Part shown: piece by piece, positions 1-6,078 of the stretch | Position numbering within the stretch: position 1 is the stretch's first letter | Layout of the letters: every line of letters starts with the position of its first letter | Assembly (NCBI GenBank): GCA_018820745.1 | Contig: JAHJNP010000013.1 | Location: 1-7,014 of the forward strand | From: Gammaproteobacteria bacterium | GTDB lineage: Bacteria; Pseudomonadota; Gammaproteobacteria; Burkholderiales; Thiobacillaceae | DNA: 7,014 bases | Direction: 5' to 3' | The notes under the pieces: generated by a model | What the model was told of the DNA's origin: nothing | The model's database searches: none | Seen by the model: only the letters and a program-made list of their open reading frames with translations | Program-made: the position numbers and the translations under genes

Positions 1-23
1 AGAAATTCCGTAGCGCTTTGCAT
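1..23 (-). CDS. rpoA: RNA polymerase alpha subunit, N-terminal start only (partial)
   Basis: Only the ATG and six further complete codons are in the window, reading MQSATEF followed by the first two bases of a Leu-type codon (CT); the rest lies beyond the left edge. Betaproteobacterial RpoA proteins commonly begin with a very similar peptide leading into a LKPR motif, and rpoA follows rpsD in the alpha operon of proteobacteria. Alpha dimerises to start assembly of RNA polymerase, and its C-terminal domain contacts UP elements and activators; none of that can be seen here. An AAGGAA ribosome binding site lies nine bases upstream of the ATG. The identification rests on a short peptide, gene order and the ribosome binding site together. 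Confidence 0.85.
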
Positions 24-32
24 AGAGTGCAA

Positions 33-38
33 TTCCTT
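33..38 (-). promoter_or_regulatory. ribosome binding site of rpoA
   Basis: On the minus strand AAGGAA sits nine bases before the rpoA ATG, which supports that start. A second AAGG run lies a little further upstream, in the loop of an alternative hairpin (42-61). Confidence 0.7.
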
Positions 39-55
39 AAAACCAGCCCTTAAGA

Positions 56-74
56 CCTGGTCACAGAGACCAGG
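56..74 (-). repeat. perfect 7-bp inverted repeat between rpsD and rpoA
   Basis: CCTGGTC (56-62) and GACCAGG (68-74) are exact reverse complements around a five-base loop, so the transcript can form a compact stem-loop five bases after the rpsD stop. The bases after the stem on the transcribed strand read TCTTAAGG, with no U-run, so this is not a canonical intrinsic terminator. It may act as an RNA stabiliser, a processing site or a modulator of rpoA expression. The dyad is seen directly; any function is inferred. Confidence 0.6.
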
Positions 75-79
75 CCAAC

Positions 80-709
80 TTATTTGGAGTACAGTTCGAT
101 GACCAGCGATTCATTGATGGTCGACGGCAGCTCCGAGCGTTGCGGTGCGGCCTTGTAGGTCCCCTTGAGCATCTTGGCGTCGACTTCGACCCACTCAGGA
201 TAACCACGTGCCGCTGCCGCTTCTGAAGCCGCCTTGATGCGCAGATGAGCTTTCGCTTTTTCTGCCACCTCGACCACATCACCAGCGCGAACCTGATATG
301 ACGGGATATTGACCCGGCGACCGTTCACCATAATGCCGTTGTGACGCAGCACCTGGCGCGCCTCGGTGCGCGATGCACCAAAACCCATGCGATAGCACAC
401 CGAATCCAGCCGCGACTCGAGCATCGACAGCAGGTTTTCACCGGTCACGCCCTTGCGGCTGTCCGCCCGCTTGTATGTCAGGCGGAACTGGCCTTCCAGA
501 ACCCCGTAGATACGGCGGATTTTTTGCTTTTCACGCAACTGGATGCCATAACCAGACAGGCGGGCACCGCTTTTCTGGCCGTGCTGGCCAGGTGCATAGG
601 GACGGCGCTCGATGGCGCACTTGTCAGTGAAACACTTCTCGCCCTTCAGGAAGAGCTTTTCGCCTTCACGGCGGCACTGACGGCATTTGGGATCAAGATT
701 ACGAGCCAT
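80..709 (-). CDS. rpsD: 30S ribosomal protein S4
   Basis: S4 is a primary 16S rRNA-binding protein that nucleates assembly of the 30S body; in E. coli it also represses alpha-operon translation and helps rRNA antitermination. The product has 209 residues, close to the E. coli length. Cys9, Cys12, Cys26 and Cys31 form the zinc-binding N-terminal knuckle, so this is the zinc-containing (C+) form. A conserved basic stretch around residues 36-70 is followed by the S4 RNA-binding domain at about residues 98-160 (MLESRLD onward). The ATG starts MARNLDP, as is usual for the family, 15 bases after the rpsK stop; its Shine-Dalgarno sequence is weak (TTAGGC), which suggests coupling to rpsK. The stop is TAA. 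It is followed by a 56-base gap with a hairpin before rpoA. Confidence 0.98.
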   Translation of the reverse strand: MARNLDPKCRQCRREGEKLFLKGEKCFTDKCAIERRPYAPGQHGQKSGARLSGYGIQLREKQKIRRIYGVLEGQFRLTYKRADSRKGVTGENLLSMLESRLDSVCYRMGFGASRTEARQVLRHNGIMVNGRRVNIPSYQVRAGDVVEVAEKAKAHLRIKAASEAAAARGYPEWVEVDAKMLKGTYKAAPQRSELPSTINESLVIELYSK

Positions 710-724
710 GATTTTGCCTAAGTA

Positions 725-1117
725 TTAGATACGACGCTTTTTGGAGGGACGGCAACCGTTATGCGGGATCGGGGTGACATCCGAGATCGTGACGATCTTG
801 AAACCCAGCGCATTCAACGCACGCACTGTGGAGTCGCGACCAGGACCGGGGCCCTTGATCCGAACTTCCAGATTCTTGACGCCGCACTCCTGCGCCATTT
901 TGCCGGCGTTCTCCGCCGCAACCTGCGCCGCGAACGGAGTCGACTTGCGCGAGCCCTTGAAGCCTGCACCACCCGCCGTTGCCCACGACAGAGCATTGCC
1001 CTGGCGATCGGTAATCGTCACGATGGTGTTGTTGAACGAAGCATGAATGTGCGCAATACCTTCTGCGACATTCTTCTTGACCTTTTTACGGACACGCGTA
1101 GCTGGTTTCGTTGCCAT
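725..1117 (-). CDS. rpsK: 30S ribosomal protein S11
   Basis: S11 sits on the 30S platform near the E site, contacts S7 and S18, and binds the 690 region of 16S rRNA. The 130-residue product has the family core: [10 protein letters not shown] near residues 22-31, [14 protein letters not shown] near 52-65, and the C-terminal block ending [16 protein letters not shown]. Asn120-Gly121 corresponds to the site that becomes isoaspartate in E. coli S11. Position 125 is Ser where the E. coli tail has a second Pro, and the last residue is Ile rather than Val, both mild variations. The gene starts nine bases after the rpsM stop, and its AAGG Shine-Dalgarno overlaps that stop (TAAAGG), which is typical of translational coupling. 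Confidence 0.98.
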   Translation of the reverse strand: MATKPATRVRKKVKKNVAEGIAHIHASFNNTIVTITDRQGNALSWATAGGAGFKGSRKSTPFAAQVAAENAGKMAQECGVKNLEVRIKGPGPGRDSTVRALNALGFKIVTISDVTPIPHNGCRPSKKRRI

Positions 1118-1126
1118 GGTTAACCT

Positions 1127-1483
1127 TTATTTCCTGATGGCCTTGCGCGGACCCTTACGGGTTCGTGCGTTGGTGCGCGTACGCTGACCTCGCACCGGCA
1201 AGCCTTTACGGTGGCGAAAGCCGCGATAGCAGCCAAGATCCATCAATCGCTTGATGTTCATGGTGGTTTCGCGGCGCAGGTCGCCCTCGACCGTGAACTT
1301 GGACACGATTTCACGTATGCGCTCAACCTCGGCTTCCGACAAATCCTTGATTTTCGAAGTCTGGGCAACGCCAGCCGCTTCGCAAATCTTGCCGGACGAG
1401 GTCCTGCCAATGCCATAAATGGCGGTCAACGCAATAATCGCGTGTTGATGATTCGGGATATTAACCCCAGCAATACGAGCCAT
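1127..1483 (-). CDS. rpsM: 30S ribosomal protein S13
   Basis: S13 lies on the 30S head, forms bridges to L5 in the large subunit and touches the P-site tRNA through its basic tail. The product has 118 residues, the same length as the E. coli protein. It opens [12 protein letters not shown], has the helix-hairpin region [12 protein letters not shown] (residues 17-28), the [12 protein letters not shown] motif (81-92) and the tail [20 protein letters not shown] (99-118). It is the first gene after the 90-base promoter-bearing gap and so the first of the alpha operon. The ATG is preceded by GGGG eight bases upstream, a modest Shine-Dalgarno. The stop is TAA, fused to the rpsK ribosome binding site. 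Confidence 0.98.
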   Translation of the reverse strand: MARIAGVNIPNHQHAIIALTAIYGIGRTSSGKICEAAGVAQTSKIKDLSEAEVERIREIVSKFTVEGDLRRETTMNIKRLMDLGCYRGFRHRKGLPVRGQRTRTNARTRKGPRKAIRK

Positions 1484-1491
1484 TCGCAGAG

Positions 1492-1495
1492 CCCC
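1492..1495 (-). promoter_or_regulatory. weak Shine-Dalgarno of rpsM
   Basis: GGGG on the minus strand, eight bases before the rpsM ATG, is the only purine-rich element in the short predicted leader. It is poorer than the ribosome binding sites of most neighbours. Confidence 0.5.
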
Positions 1496-1511
1496 AAACG
1501 CAAAACAAAAA

Positions 1512-1520
1512 ATTATAACA
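1512..1520 (-). promoter_or_regulatory. extended -10 promoter, probable alpha-operon promoter
   Basis: Read on the minus strand, the bases are TGTTATAAT: a consensus -10 hexamer (TATAAT, 1512-1517) preceded by the TGn extended -10 element. No good -35 hexamer occurs 16-18 bases upstream (AACCTG at 17), which extended -10 promoters tolerate. A start near the G at 1506 would give a leader of about 23 bases before the rpsM ATG. E. coli also has a promoter in front of rpsM, so the location matches established knowledge. Use in this organism is inferred. Confidence 0.75.
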
Positions 1521-1521
1521 C

Positions 1522-1543
1522 GTCAACCCAGCTTCAGGTTGAC
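1522..1543 (-). repeat. inverted repeat adjoining the alpha-operon promoter
   Basis: GTCAACC (1522-1528) and GGTTGAC (1537-1543) are exact reverse complements separated by eight bases. The repeat ends two bases upstream of the TG of the extended -10 element and covers the -35 position. It could be an operator, an RNA stem-loop ending the upstream spc transcript (a T-rich run follows, but about nine bases after the stem), or both. The dyad is directly visible; its role is undecided. Confidence 0.6.
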
Positions 1544-1573
1544 TCGCATTCAAACCGACCAACAATTGCCCGC

Positions 1574-1687
1574 TCATCCTTGGCGCTGCTTGTGGCGCGG
1601 ATCATCACAGATCACGCGCACAACACCCTTGCGGCGTACAACCTTGCACTTGCGGCACATTTTCTTGACTGAAGCCTGTACTCTCAT
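1574..1687 (-). CDS. rpmJ: 50S ribosomal protein L36
   Basis: The smallest ribosomal protein of the window has 37 residues plus a TGA stop. It binds 23S rRNA near the base of the L7/L12 stalk. The translation opens [15 protein letters not shown] and ends [10 protein letters not shown]. Cys11, Cys14, Cys27 and His32 are the zinc ligands of the C+ form of L36. An AAAGGGA ribosome binding site (1693-1699) stands a few bases upstream of the ATG. The gene lies 43 bases after infA and 90 bases before rpsM, which matches the end of the spc operon in proteobacteria, where rpmJ is the last gene before the alpha operon. Confidence 0.97.
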   Translation of the reverse strand: MRVQASVKKMCRKCKVVRRKGVVRVICDDPRHKQRQG

Positions 1688-1705
1688 GGTTTTCCCTTTC
1701 ACTTG

Positions 1706-1723
1706 CCGGCGGCATGCTGCCGG
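1706..1723 (-). repeat. imperfect GC-rich palindrome between infA and rpmJ
   Basis: CCGGC (1706-1710) and GCCGG (1719-1723) flank a central GCATGC, giving an 18-base palindrome with a single mismatched pair (1711 against 1718). It fills much of the 43-base infA-rpmJ gap, just upstream of the rpmJ ribosome binding site. No U-run follows it on the transcribed strand, so it does not look like an intrinsic terminator. A role in rpmJ translation or mRNA stability is only a possibility. Confidence 0.5.
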
Positions 1724-1730
1724 TCAAAAA

Positions 1731-1955
1731 TCATTTGGCCCGAAAAACGATCCGGCCTTTGGTCAAATCGTACGGGGTGAGTTCAACCGTTACCTTGTCA
1801 CCGGGAAGAATGCGAATGTAGTGCATGCGCATTTTTCCCGATATATAACCCAGTAAAACATGACCATTTTCCAGCTTGACGCGAAATGTGGCGTTAGGCA
1901 GGTTTTCAAGGACCTCACCCTGCATCTGGATGACATCTTCCTTTTCCTTAGGCAT
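1731..1955 (-). CDS. infA: translation initiation factor IF-1
   Basis: IF-1 binds the 30S A site during initiation and assists IF-2 and IF-3. The 74-residue product is a single OB-fold (S1-like) domain: [20 protein letters not shown] (residues 11-30), then [18 protein letters not shown] (32-49), [20 protein letters not shown] (52-71) and a short RAK tail. It is two residues longer than the 72-residue E. coli protein, the extra residues being in the N-terminal MPKEKED stretch. The start was chosen at the ATG one base after the secY TGA because upstream codons overlap secY and are not IF-1-like. GGTGGGG (1963-1969), inside the end of secY, is the ribosome binding site. The secY-infA-rpmJ arrangement is typical of betaproteobacteria; E. 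coli has infA elsewhere. Confidence 0.96.
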   Translation of the reverse strand: MPKEKEDVIQMQGEVLENLPNATFRVKLENGHVLLGYISGKMRMHYIRILPGDKVTVELTPYDLTKGRIVFRAK

Positions 1956-1956
1956 G

Positions 1957-3270
1957 TCACCGCCCCACCAAGCCGTTCTTGAAATTGGCTTTCTTGAGCA
2001 AGCCTTCATACTGGTGAGACATGACATAGGCCTGAACCTGGGCCATGAAGTCCATGGTCACCACCACAATAATTAGCAGGGATGTTCCACCAAAATAGAA
2101 AGGAACATTCCACTTCAAAATCAGAAACTCGGGTAGCAAGCACACCAAGGTGATGTAGATCGCCCCCACCAGCGTCAGCCGGGTCAGAATCTTGTCGATG
2201 TAGCGGGCAGTTTGATCACCCGGACGAATGCCCGGAACAAACGCACCGCTCTTCTTCAGGTTGTCCGCCGTTTCCTTGGGGTTGAACACCAGGGCCGTAT
2301 AGAAGAAACAGAAGAAAATGATCGCCAATGCGTACACCAGAACATACACCGGCTGTCCGGGAGACAAGGACGAACCGATATCCCTCAACCAGCCCATGCC
2401 CTCGCCGCTACCAAACCAGCCTGCCAGGGTGGCCGGGAACAAAATGATGCTGGATGCGAAAATTGGCGGAATCACCCCAGCCATATTCAGCTTGAGCGGC
2501 AGGTGCGAACTCTGTCCGCCCACCACCATCTTGCCGACCTGGCGCTTGGCGTAGTTGACCAGAATCTTGCGCTGACCCCGCTCGACAAACACTACCAGTG
2601 CAGTCACCAGCAGCACACCGACAAACAGCATCAATACCAGCGGGATCGGGAATGCGCCGGTTCGCGTCAGTTCCAATGTACCGCCAATCGCGGATGGCAA
2701 CCCCGCCACAATCCCTGCAAAAATAATGATCGAGATGCCGTTACCCAGACCACGCTCGGTAATCTGTTCACCCAGCCACATCAGGAACATGGTGCCGGCA
2801 GTCAGCGTGACCACCGTAATCAAACGAAATGCCATCCCCGGATCCAGCACCAAGCCTGCCTGGGATTCCAGCGCAATGGAAATCCCCAGTGCCTGAAAAA
2901 CCGCCAGAAACAGGGTGCCATAGCGGGTGTACTGCGTAATCTTGCGACGTCCGGCCTCACCCTCTTTTTTCAGGGCTTCAAGCTGGGGCGATACGGTCGT
3001 CATCAGCTGCACAATAATCGATGCCGAAATATACGGCATGATCCCAAGCGCAAACAGACTGAAACGTGACAGCGCACCACCCGAAAACATGTTGAACATG
3101 CCGAGAATGCCGCCTTGCTGCGACTTGAACAACTGATCGAGCACCAGCGGATCGATCCCCGGCACCGGTATGAAGGTACCGATGCGGTAGACGATCAAAG
3201 CGCCAAGCAAAAATAACAAGCGACGCTTGAGGTCGCCGAATTTATTCAAGCCGGATTTGGGCGTGGCCAA
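1957..3270 (-). CDS. secY: protein translocase subunit SecY (TTG start)
   Basis: SecY is the channel-forming core of the SecYEG translocon in the inner membrane, exporting proteins driven by SecA and inserting membrane proteins from ribosomes. The product has 437 residues and about ten hydrophobic segments. Visible landmarks are the amphipathic start with [10 protein letters not shown] (11-20), segment 1 with [13 protein letters not shown] (28-40), the plug region [13 protein letters not shown] (64-76), the cytosolic loop [12 protein letters not shown] (235-246), and the C5 loop with GIRPG (347-351), whose Arg349 matches the E. coli Arg357 needed for SecA-driven export. The start is the TTG at 3268-3270: it gives [12 protein letters not shown], has GAGGA eight bases upstream, and lies 19 bases after rplO. 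The only upstream ATG in frame (3336) lies inside rplO and would add a 22-residue non-conserved extension. Confidence 0.95.
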   Translation of the reverse strand: MATPKSGLNKFGDLKRRLLFLLGALIVYRIGTFIPVPGIDPLVLDQLFKSQQGGILGMFNMFSGGALSRFSLFALGIMPYISASIIVQLMTTVSPQLEALKKEGEAGRRKITQYTRYGTLFLAVFQALGISIALESQAGLVLDPGMAFRLITVVTLTAGTMFLMWLGEQITERGLGNGISIIIFAGIVAGLPSAIGGTLELTRTGAFPIPLVLMLFVGVLLVTALVVFVERGQRKILVNYAKRQVGKMVVGGQSSHLPLKLNMAGVIPPIFASSIILFPATLAGWFGSGEGMGWLRDIGSSLSPGQPVYVLVYALAIIFFCFFYTALVFNPKETADNLKKSGAFVPGIRPGDQTARYIDKILTRLTLVGAIYITLVCLLPEFLILKWNVPFYFGGTSLLIIVVVTMDFMAQVQAYVMSHQYEGLLKKANFKNGLVGR

Positions 3271-3278
3271 AGCGTGTG

Positions 3279-3283
3279 TCCTC
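3279..3283 (-). promoter_or_regulatory. ribosome binding site deciding the secY start
   Basis: GAGGA on the minus strand lies in the 19-base rplO-secY gap, eight bases before the TTG codon. This ideal spacing supports TTG as the true start over the distant ATG inside rplO. Confidence 0.75.
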
Positions 3284-3289
3284 GCAGAC

Positions 3290-3724
3290 TCAGTCGGCGA
3301 TGGTGCCGCCTGCTGCTTCAATCGCAGCACGCGCACCCTTGGTCACAGCGATTCCGCGCAGCTTGACCGCCTTGCCGATTTCGCCGGCCAGGTAGACCTT
3401 CGCCGTTTTGACAGCCGAGCGGACGATGCCCGCCTGCTTCAATACCAGCAGGTCAATCTCATCCACTCCAACCGCGGCCAACTGATACAGACGAACGTGC
3501 GCCGTATCGGCCTTGGTCAGCGAAACGAAGCCGCGCTTCGGCAGACGACGCTGCATCGGCATCTGACCACCTTCGAAACCCACTTTGTGAAAGCCGCCCG
3601 AACGGGATTTCTGGCCCTTGTGACCACGTCCGGCGGTTTTACCCAGGCCGGAGCCAATGCCGCGCCCCAAGCGACGCTTGTCTTTCTTGGCGCCATCAGC
3701 CGGTTTAATCGTATTCAGTTCCAT
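3290..3724 (-). CDS. rplO: 50S ribosomal protein L15
   Basis: L15 is a late-assembling large-subunit protein whose extended glycine- and lysine-rich N-terminal arm threads into 23S rRNA. The 144-residue product matches the family length. The arm is plain at residues 17-44 ([20 protein letters not shown] and following), then [17 protein letters not shown] marks the transition to the globular C-terminal domain, which ends [12 protein letters not shown]. The ATG immediately follows the rpmD stop with no spacer (TAAATG), with GCGAGG as ribosome binding site inside rpmD, so translation is almost certainly coupled. The stop is TGA, 19 bases before secY. Confidence 0.98.
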   Translation of the reverse strand: MELNTIKPADGAKKDKRRLGRGIGSGLGKTAGRGHKGQKSRSGGFHKVGFEGGQMPMQRRLPKRGFVSLTKADTAHVRLYQLAAVGVDEIDLLVLKQAGIVRSAVKTAKVYLAGEIGKAVKLRGIAVTKGARAAIEAAGGTIAD

Positions 3725-3910
3725 TTAAGCCTCGCACTTCAACAGATAGGCGACCTTGGTCATCATTCCGCGGTTTTCCGGGGTGTCGAGCACTTCGACG
3801 GTGTGATGCATCCGGCGCAGGCCCAAGCCTCGGACACAGGCACGATGTGCTTCCTTGGTGCCAATCAGACTTCTAATCTGCGTCACCTTGATTTTTTTCT
3901 GCTCACTCAT
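3725..3910 (-). CDS. rpmD: 50S ribosomal protein L30
   Basis: L30 is a small peripheral 50S protein binding 23S rRNA with a ferredoxin-like fold. The product has 61 residues, in the normal range of about 58-61. It shows [20 protein letters not shown] (residues 8-27), then [20 protein letters not shown] (28-47) and [11 protein letters not shown] (48-58), the standard family pattern. The ATG stands three bases after the rpsE stop and uses a GGGG run in the last rpsE codons as ribosome binding site. The TAA stop abuts the rplO ATG directly, one of the tightest junctions in the window. Confidence 0.98.
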   Translation of the reverse strand: MSEQKKIKVTQIRSLIGTKEAHRACVRGLGLRRMHHTVEVLDTPENRGMMTKVAYLLKCEA

Positions 3911-3913
3911 GGC

Positions 3914-4429
3914 TTACCCCGTGATGTCTTCGAGCGACTTGCCACGCTTGGCCGCGATCTCGGAAGGCGTGGACATTTTCAACAGTCCATCAATCGTCGC
4001 ACGCACGACGTTGTAGGGATTGGTTGAACCCAGGCACTTGGCAAGAACGTTCTGTACGCCCATCACCTCGAACACGGCACGCATCGCACCGCCGGCAATA
4101 ATCCCGGTACCTTCCGACGCCGGCTGGATCAGCACACGCGAAGCGCCATGCTGCCCGACCACCGTATGGTGGAAAGTGCCATTCTTAAGACTGATCTTGA
4201 CCAGCTTGCGGCGCGCTTCCTCCATTGCCTTCTGCACGGCCACCGGGACTTCGCGGGACTTGCCCTTGCCCATGCCGATACCGCCATCGCCATCGCCAAC
4301 TACGGTCAGCGCGGCAAAGCCCATGATTCGACCGCCCTTCACCACTTTGGTGACCCGGTTGATCGAGATCATTTTTTCGCGCAAGCCGTCGCCGCGCTCT
4401 TCGTTACTACCAGGTGCTGTACGGGCCAT
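3914..4429 (-). CDS. rpsE: 30S ribosomal protein S5
   Basis: S5 lies at the back of the 30S body near the mRNA entry site; in E. coli it affects decoding accuracy and spectinomycin sensitivity. The 171-residue product has the N-terminal double-stranded-RNA-binding-like domain (about residues 18-82), with the loop [13 protein letters not shown] (26-38) that lies by the spectinomycin site, followed by [20 protein letters not shown] (43-62). The C-terminal domain holds [15 protein letters not shown] (107-121) and [16 protein letters not shown] (134-149). No deletion or obvious resistance change is seen in the spectinomycin loop. The ribosome binding site CGAGG lies in the 15-base gap after rplR. 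Confidence 0.98.
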   Translation of the reverse strand: MARTAPGSNEERGDGLREKMISINRVTKVVKGGRIMGFAALTVVGDGDGGIGMGKGKSREVPVAVQKAMEEARRKLVKISLKNGTFHHTVVGQHGASRVLIQPASEGTGIIAGGAMRAVFEVMGVQNVLAKCLGSTNPYNVVRATIDGLLKMSTPSEIAAKRGKSLEDITG

Positions 4430-4444
4430 CTTGATTCTGCCTCG

Positions 4445-4798
4445 TTAAAAAACCAAACCGCCTTCACGCGCGGCATCAGCCAGGGCTTTCACACGCCCAT
4501 GGAACTTGAAGCCAGAGCGATCGAAAGCTACTTTTTCAATACCCAAACCTTTGGCCTTTTCAGCCAGCCGCTTGCCCACCGCCGCAGCTGCGGCGACGTT
4601 GCCGCCATTGGCCAACTCGGCACGCATATCCTTGTCGTTTGAAGACGCGCTAGCCATCACCGTGCCGCCATCCGCCGAAATGATCTGGGCGTAGACATGG
4701 CTGTTGGTGCGGTGAACTGCCAGCCGGGTCGACTTGACGGCCGCGATTTTGGCGCGGGTTTTGCGCGCTCGGCGAATCCGTGATTGCTTGGTATTCAT
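4445..4798 (-). CDS. rplR: 50S ribosomal protein L18
   Basis: L18 binds 5S rRNA and with L5 joins it to the central protuberance of the 50S subunit. The 117-residue product matches E. coli length. A basic N-terminal arm (residues 1-28, rich in Arg and Lys, including RIRRARKTR) is followed by the core with [16 protein letters not shown] (25-40) and the C-terminal signature [20 protein letters not shown] near residues 92-111. An alanine run (AAAAA) occurs mid-protein. The ATG lies 16 bases after the rplF stop, with a strong TTAAGGA ribosome binding site. The 5S-binding partner L5 is encoded in the same cluster. Confidence 0.98.
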   Translation of the reverse strand: MNTKQSRIRRARKTRAKIAAVKSTRLAVHRTNSHVYAQIISADGGTVMASASSNDKDMRAELANGGNVAAAAAVGKRLAEKAKGLGIEKVAFDRSGFKFHGRVKALADAAREGGLVF

Positions 4799-4814
4799 TT
4801 TCTGTCCTTAAGCC

Positions 4815-5345
4815 TTATTTCTTCTTGGTCTCTTTCTTGATGACCACTTCGTCGCTATAGCGCACACCCTTGCCCTTATAGGGCTCTGGCGGACGGTATG
4901 AGCGCACATCAGCGGCCACCTGCCCAACAACTTGGCGATCGATACCCTTGATCACGATTTCAGTTTGAGTCGGTGTCTCGACCTTGATTCCGGCGGGCAT
5001 CTTGTGCACGACGGGATGCGAGAAACCAAGCGTCAGGTTGAGTGCATCGCCCTGGGCCTGCGCACGATAGCCGACCCCGACCAGCAAGAGCTTCTTCTCG
5101 AAACCCTTGGTCACACCCTGAACCATGTTGTTGACCAGCGCACGCATGGTTCCCGCCATGGCATTCGCGTGGATGCTCCCACCGACAGGCGCAAAAGTCA
5201 GCACGCCCTCATTCAGCGCAACCGAGACATCGCTCGATGCCGCCTGACTCATCGCACCGAGCGGGCCCTTGACAGAAACCACGCTTCCAAGCGTGACCTC
5301 AACACCCTTCGGCAACGTAATAGGATTATTGGCTACACGTGACAT
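4815..5345 (-). CDS. rplF: 50S ribosomal protein L6
   Basis: L6 binds helix 97 of 23S rRNA near the sarcin-ricin loop and the factor-binding site. The 176-residue product has the two tandem L6 domains (roughly residues 11-82 and 90-164). It shows [20 protein letters not shown] in the linker, a VGVGYRAQ start to domain two, and the C-terminal signature [11 protein letters not shown] (153-163) that marks bacterial L6, followed by a lysine-rich tail ending KKETKKK. The gene follows rpsH by 12 bases; the ribosome binding site is only the repetitive GAGAG just after the rpsH stop, suggesting dependence on coupling to rpsH. Confidence 0.98.
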   Translation of the reverse strand: MSRVANNPITLPKGVEVTLGSVVSVKGPLGAMSQAASSDVSVALNEGVLTFAPVGGSIHANAMAGTMRALVNNMVQGVTKGFEKKLLLVGVGYRAQAQGDALNLTLGFSHPVVHKMPAGIKVETPTQTEIVIKGIDRQVVGQVAADVRSYRPPEPYKGKGVRYSDEVVIKKETKKK

Positions 5346-5357
5346 ATCTGCTCTCTC

Positions 5358-5753
5358 TTACGCAACCACGCACAGGACTTCACCGCCCACGCCCTGGGCG
5401 CGGGCACGGCGATCCGTCATCACACCACTCGAGGTGGATACAATGGCGACACCCAAGCCATTCATCACGCGTGGCAAATCCTCGGCGCCCTTGTAGACGC
5501 GCAGACCAGGCTTGCTTACACGCTCGATGCGCTCGATGACGGGACGACCAGCGTAATATTTAAGCTGAAGCTCAAGCTCAGGCTTGCCGGCTTCACCACG
5601 AATGGCAAAACCATCAATATAGCCCTCGTCCTTCAACACTTTGGCGATAGCCACTTTAACCTTGGAACAAGGCATCGTGACAGCACCCTTTTCGACCGCT
5701 TGCGCATTACGGATGCGGGTCAGCATGTCCGCGATGGGATCACTCATACTCAT
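5358..5753 (-). CDS. rpsH: 30S ribosomal protein S8
   Basis: S8 is a primary 16S rRNA-binding protein of the central domain; in E. coli it also represses the spc operon by binding mRNA near the rplE start. The 131-residue product has the N-terminal [15 protein letters not shown] and the family signature [10 protein letters not shown] (residues 106-115), part of the C-terminal RNA-binding site, and ends LCVVA. The ATG at 5753 was chosen because [11 protein letters not shown] is common in betaproteobacteria and the ribosome binding site TAAGGGG lies eight bases upstream; a second in-frame ATG two codons later is possible. The rpsN stop forms part of that ribosome binding site. Confidence 0.98.
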   Translation of the reverse strand: MSMSDPIADMLTRIRNAQAVEKGAVTMPCSKVKVAIAKVLKDEGYIDGFAIRGEAGKPELELQLKYYAGRPVIERIERVSKPGLRVYKGAEDLPRVMNGLGVAIVSTSSGVMTDRRARAQGVGGEVLCVVA

Positions 5754-5761
5754 ATTGTCTA

Positions 5762-5768
5762 CCCCTTA
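5762..5768 (-). promoter_or_regulatory. ribosome binding site of rpsH overlapping the rpsN stop
   Basis: TAAGGGG on the minus strand combines the rpsN TAA stop with a Shine-Dalgarno eight bases before the rpsH ATG. A ribosome terminating on rpsN would cover the site, which fits coupled reinitiation. Confidence 0.75.
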
Positions 5769-6071
5769 CCAGCTTGCCTTGACGATGCCCGGGATTTCGC
5801 CCCGCATCGCATACTCACGCAGTTTGCCGCGCGCCAGGCCAAATTTGCTGAATACGCCACGAGGACGCCCAGTCAACTGGCAGCGGTTGCGCTGGCGAAC
5901 CGGACTGGAATTCCGCGGCAGCTCTTGCAAAGCCTTATACGCCGCCATGCGATCTTCATCACTGGTCTGCACGCTGGCAATTGCAGCCTTAAGGTCAGCA
6001 CGCTTGGCAGCATATTTTTTCACCATGCGCGCACGCTTTTCTTCGCGATTAATCAAGGATAACTTGGCCAT
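5766..6071 (-). CDS. rpsN: 30S ribosomal protein S14, zinc-independent long form
   Basis: S14 is a late-binding 30S head protein near S3 and S10. The product has 101 residues, the length of the long zinc-free (C-) class; it has only one cysteine (Cys64) and no CxxC pairs. Landmarks are [13 protein letters not shown] at the N-terminus, [20 protein letters not shown] (51-70) and the tail [17 protein letters not shown]. The ATG at 6071 was preferred to an in-frame ATG 60 bases upstream because MAKLS is the family start, and the ribosome binding site GAGG lies five bases before it, overlapping the rplE TGA. The upstream codons would overlap the end of rplE and are not S14-like. Confidence 0.97.
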   Translation of the reverse strand: MAKLSLINREEKRARMVKKYAAKRADLKAAIASVQTSDEDRMAAYKALQELPRNSSPVRQRNRCQLTGRPRGVFSKFGLARGKLREYAMRGEIPGIVKASW

Positions 6072-6078
6072 GCCTACC

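Noticed and set aside
56..74. Intrinsic terminator after rpsD
   Set aside because: The stem is good, but the transcribed strand continues TCTTAAGG with no U-run, and rpoA follows in the same operon, so termination here is not supported.
1498..1526. A conventional promoter using TTGACG (1521-1526) as -35
   Set aside because: The hexamer 17 bases downstream is TTGCGT, a poor -10. The TTGAC is better explained as one arm of the dyad, and the extended -10 at 1512-1520 is the stronger candidate.
1211..1672. Plus-strand open frame opposite rpsM and across the rpmJ-rpsM gap
   Set aside because: It covers the minus-strand alpha-operon promoter and rpmJ, with an arbitrary low-complexity product. It is unlikely to be expressed.
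2212..3069. Long plus-strand open frame (285 codons) opposite secY
   Set aside because: It lies wholly antisense to secY, its product is rich in Gln, His, Arg and Asn with no recognisable domain, and it has no promoter or coupling context. It is a frame shadow of the secY codons.
3271..3336. ATG at 3336 as the secY start
   Set aside because: It overlaps rplO by 47 bases and adds residues unlike SecY N-termini; the TTG at 3270 has the ribosome binding site and the conserved start.
3227..4027. Plus-strand open frame (266 codons) opposite rplO, rpmD and part of rpsE
   Set aside because: It is fully antisense to three highly conserved ribosomal genes and has no family resemblance.
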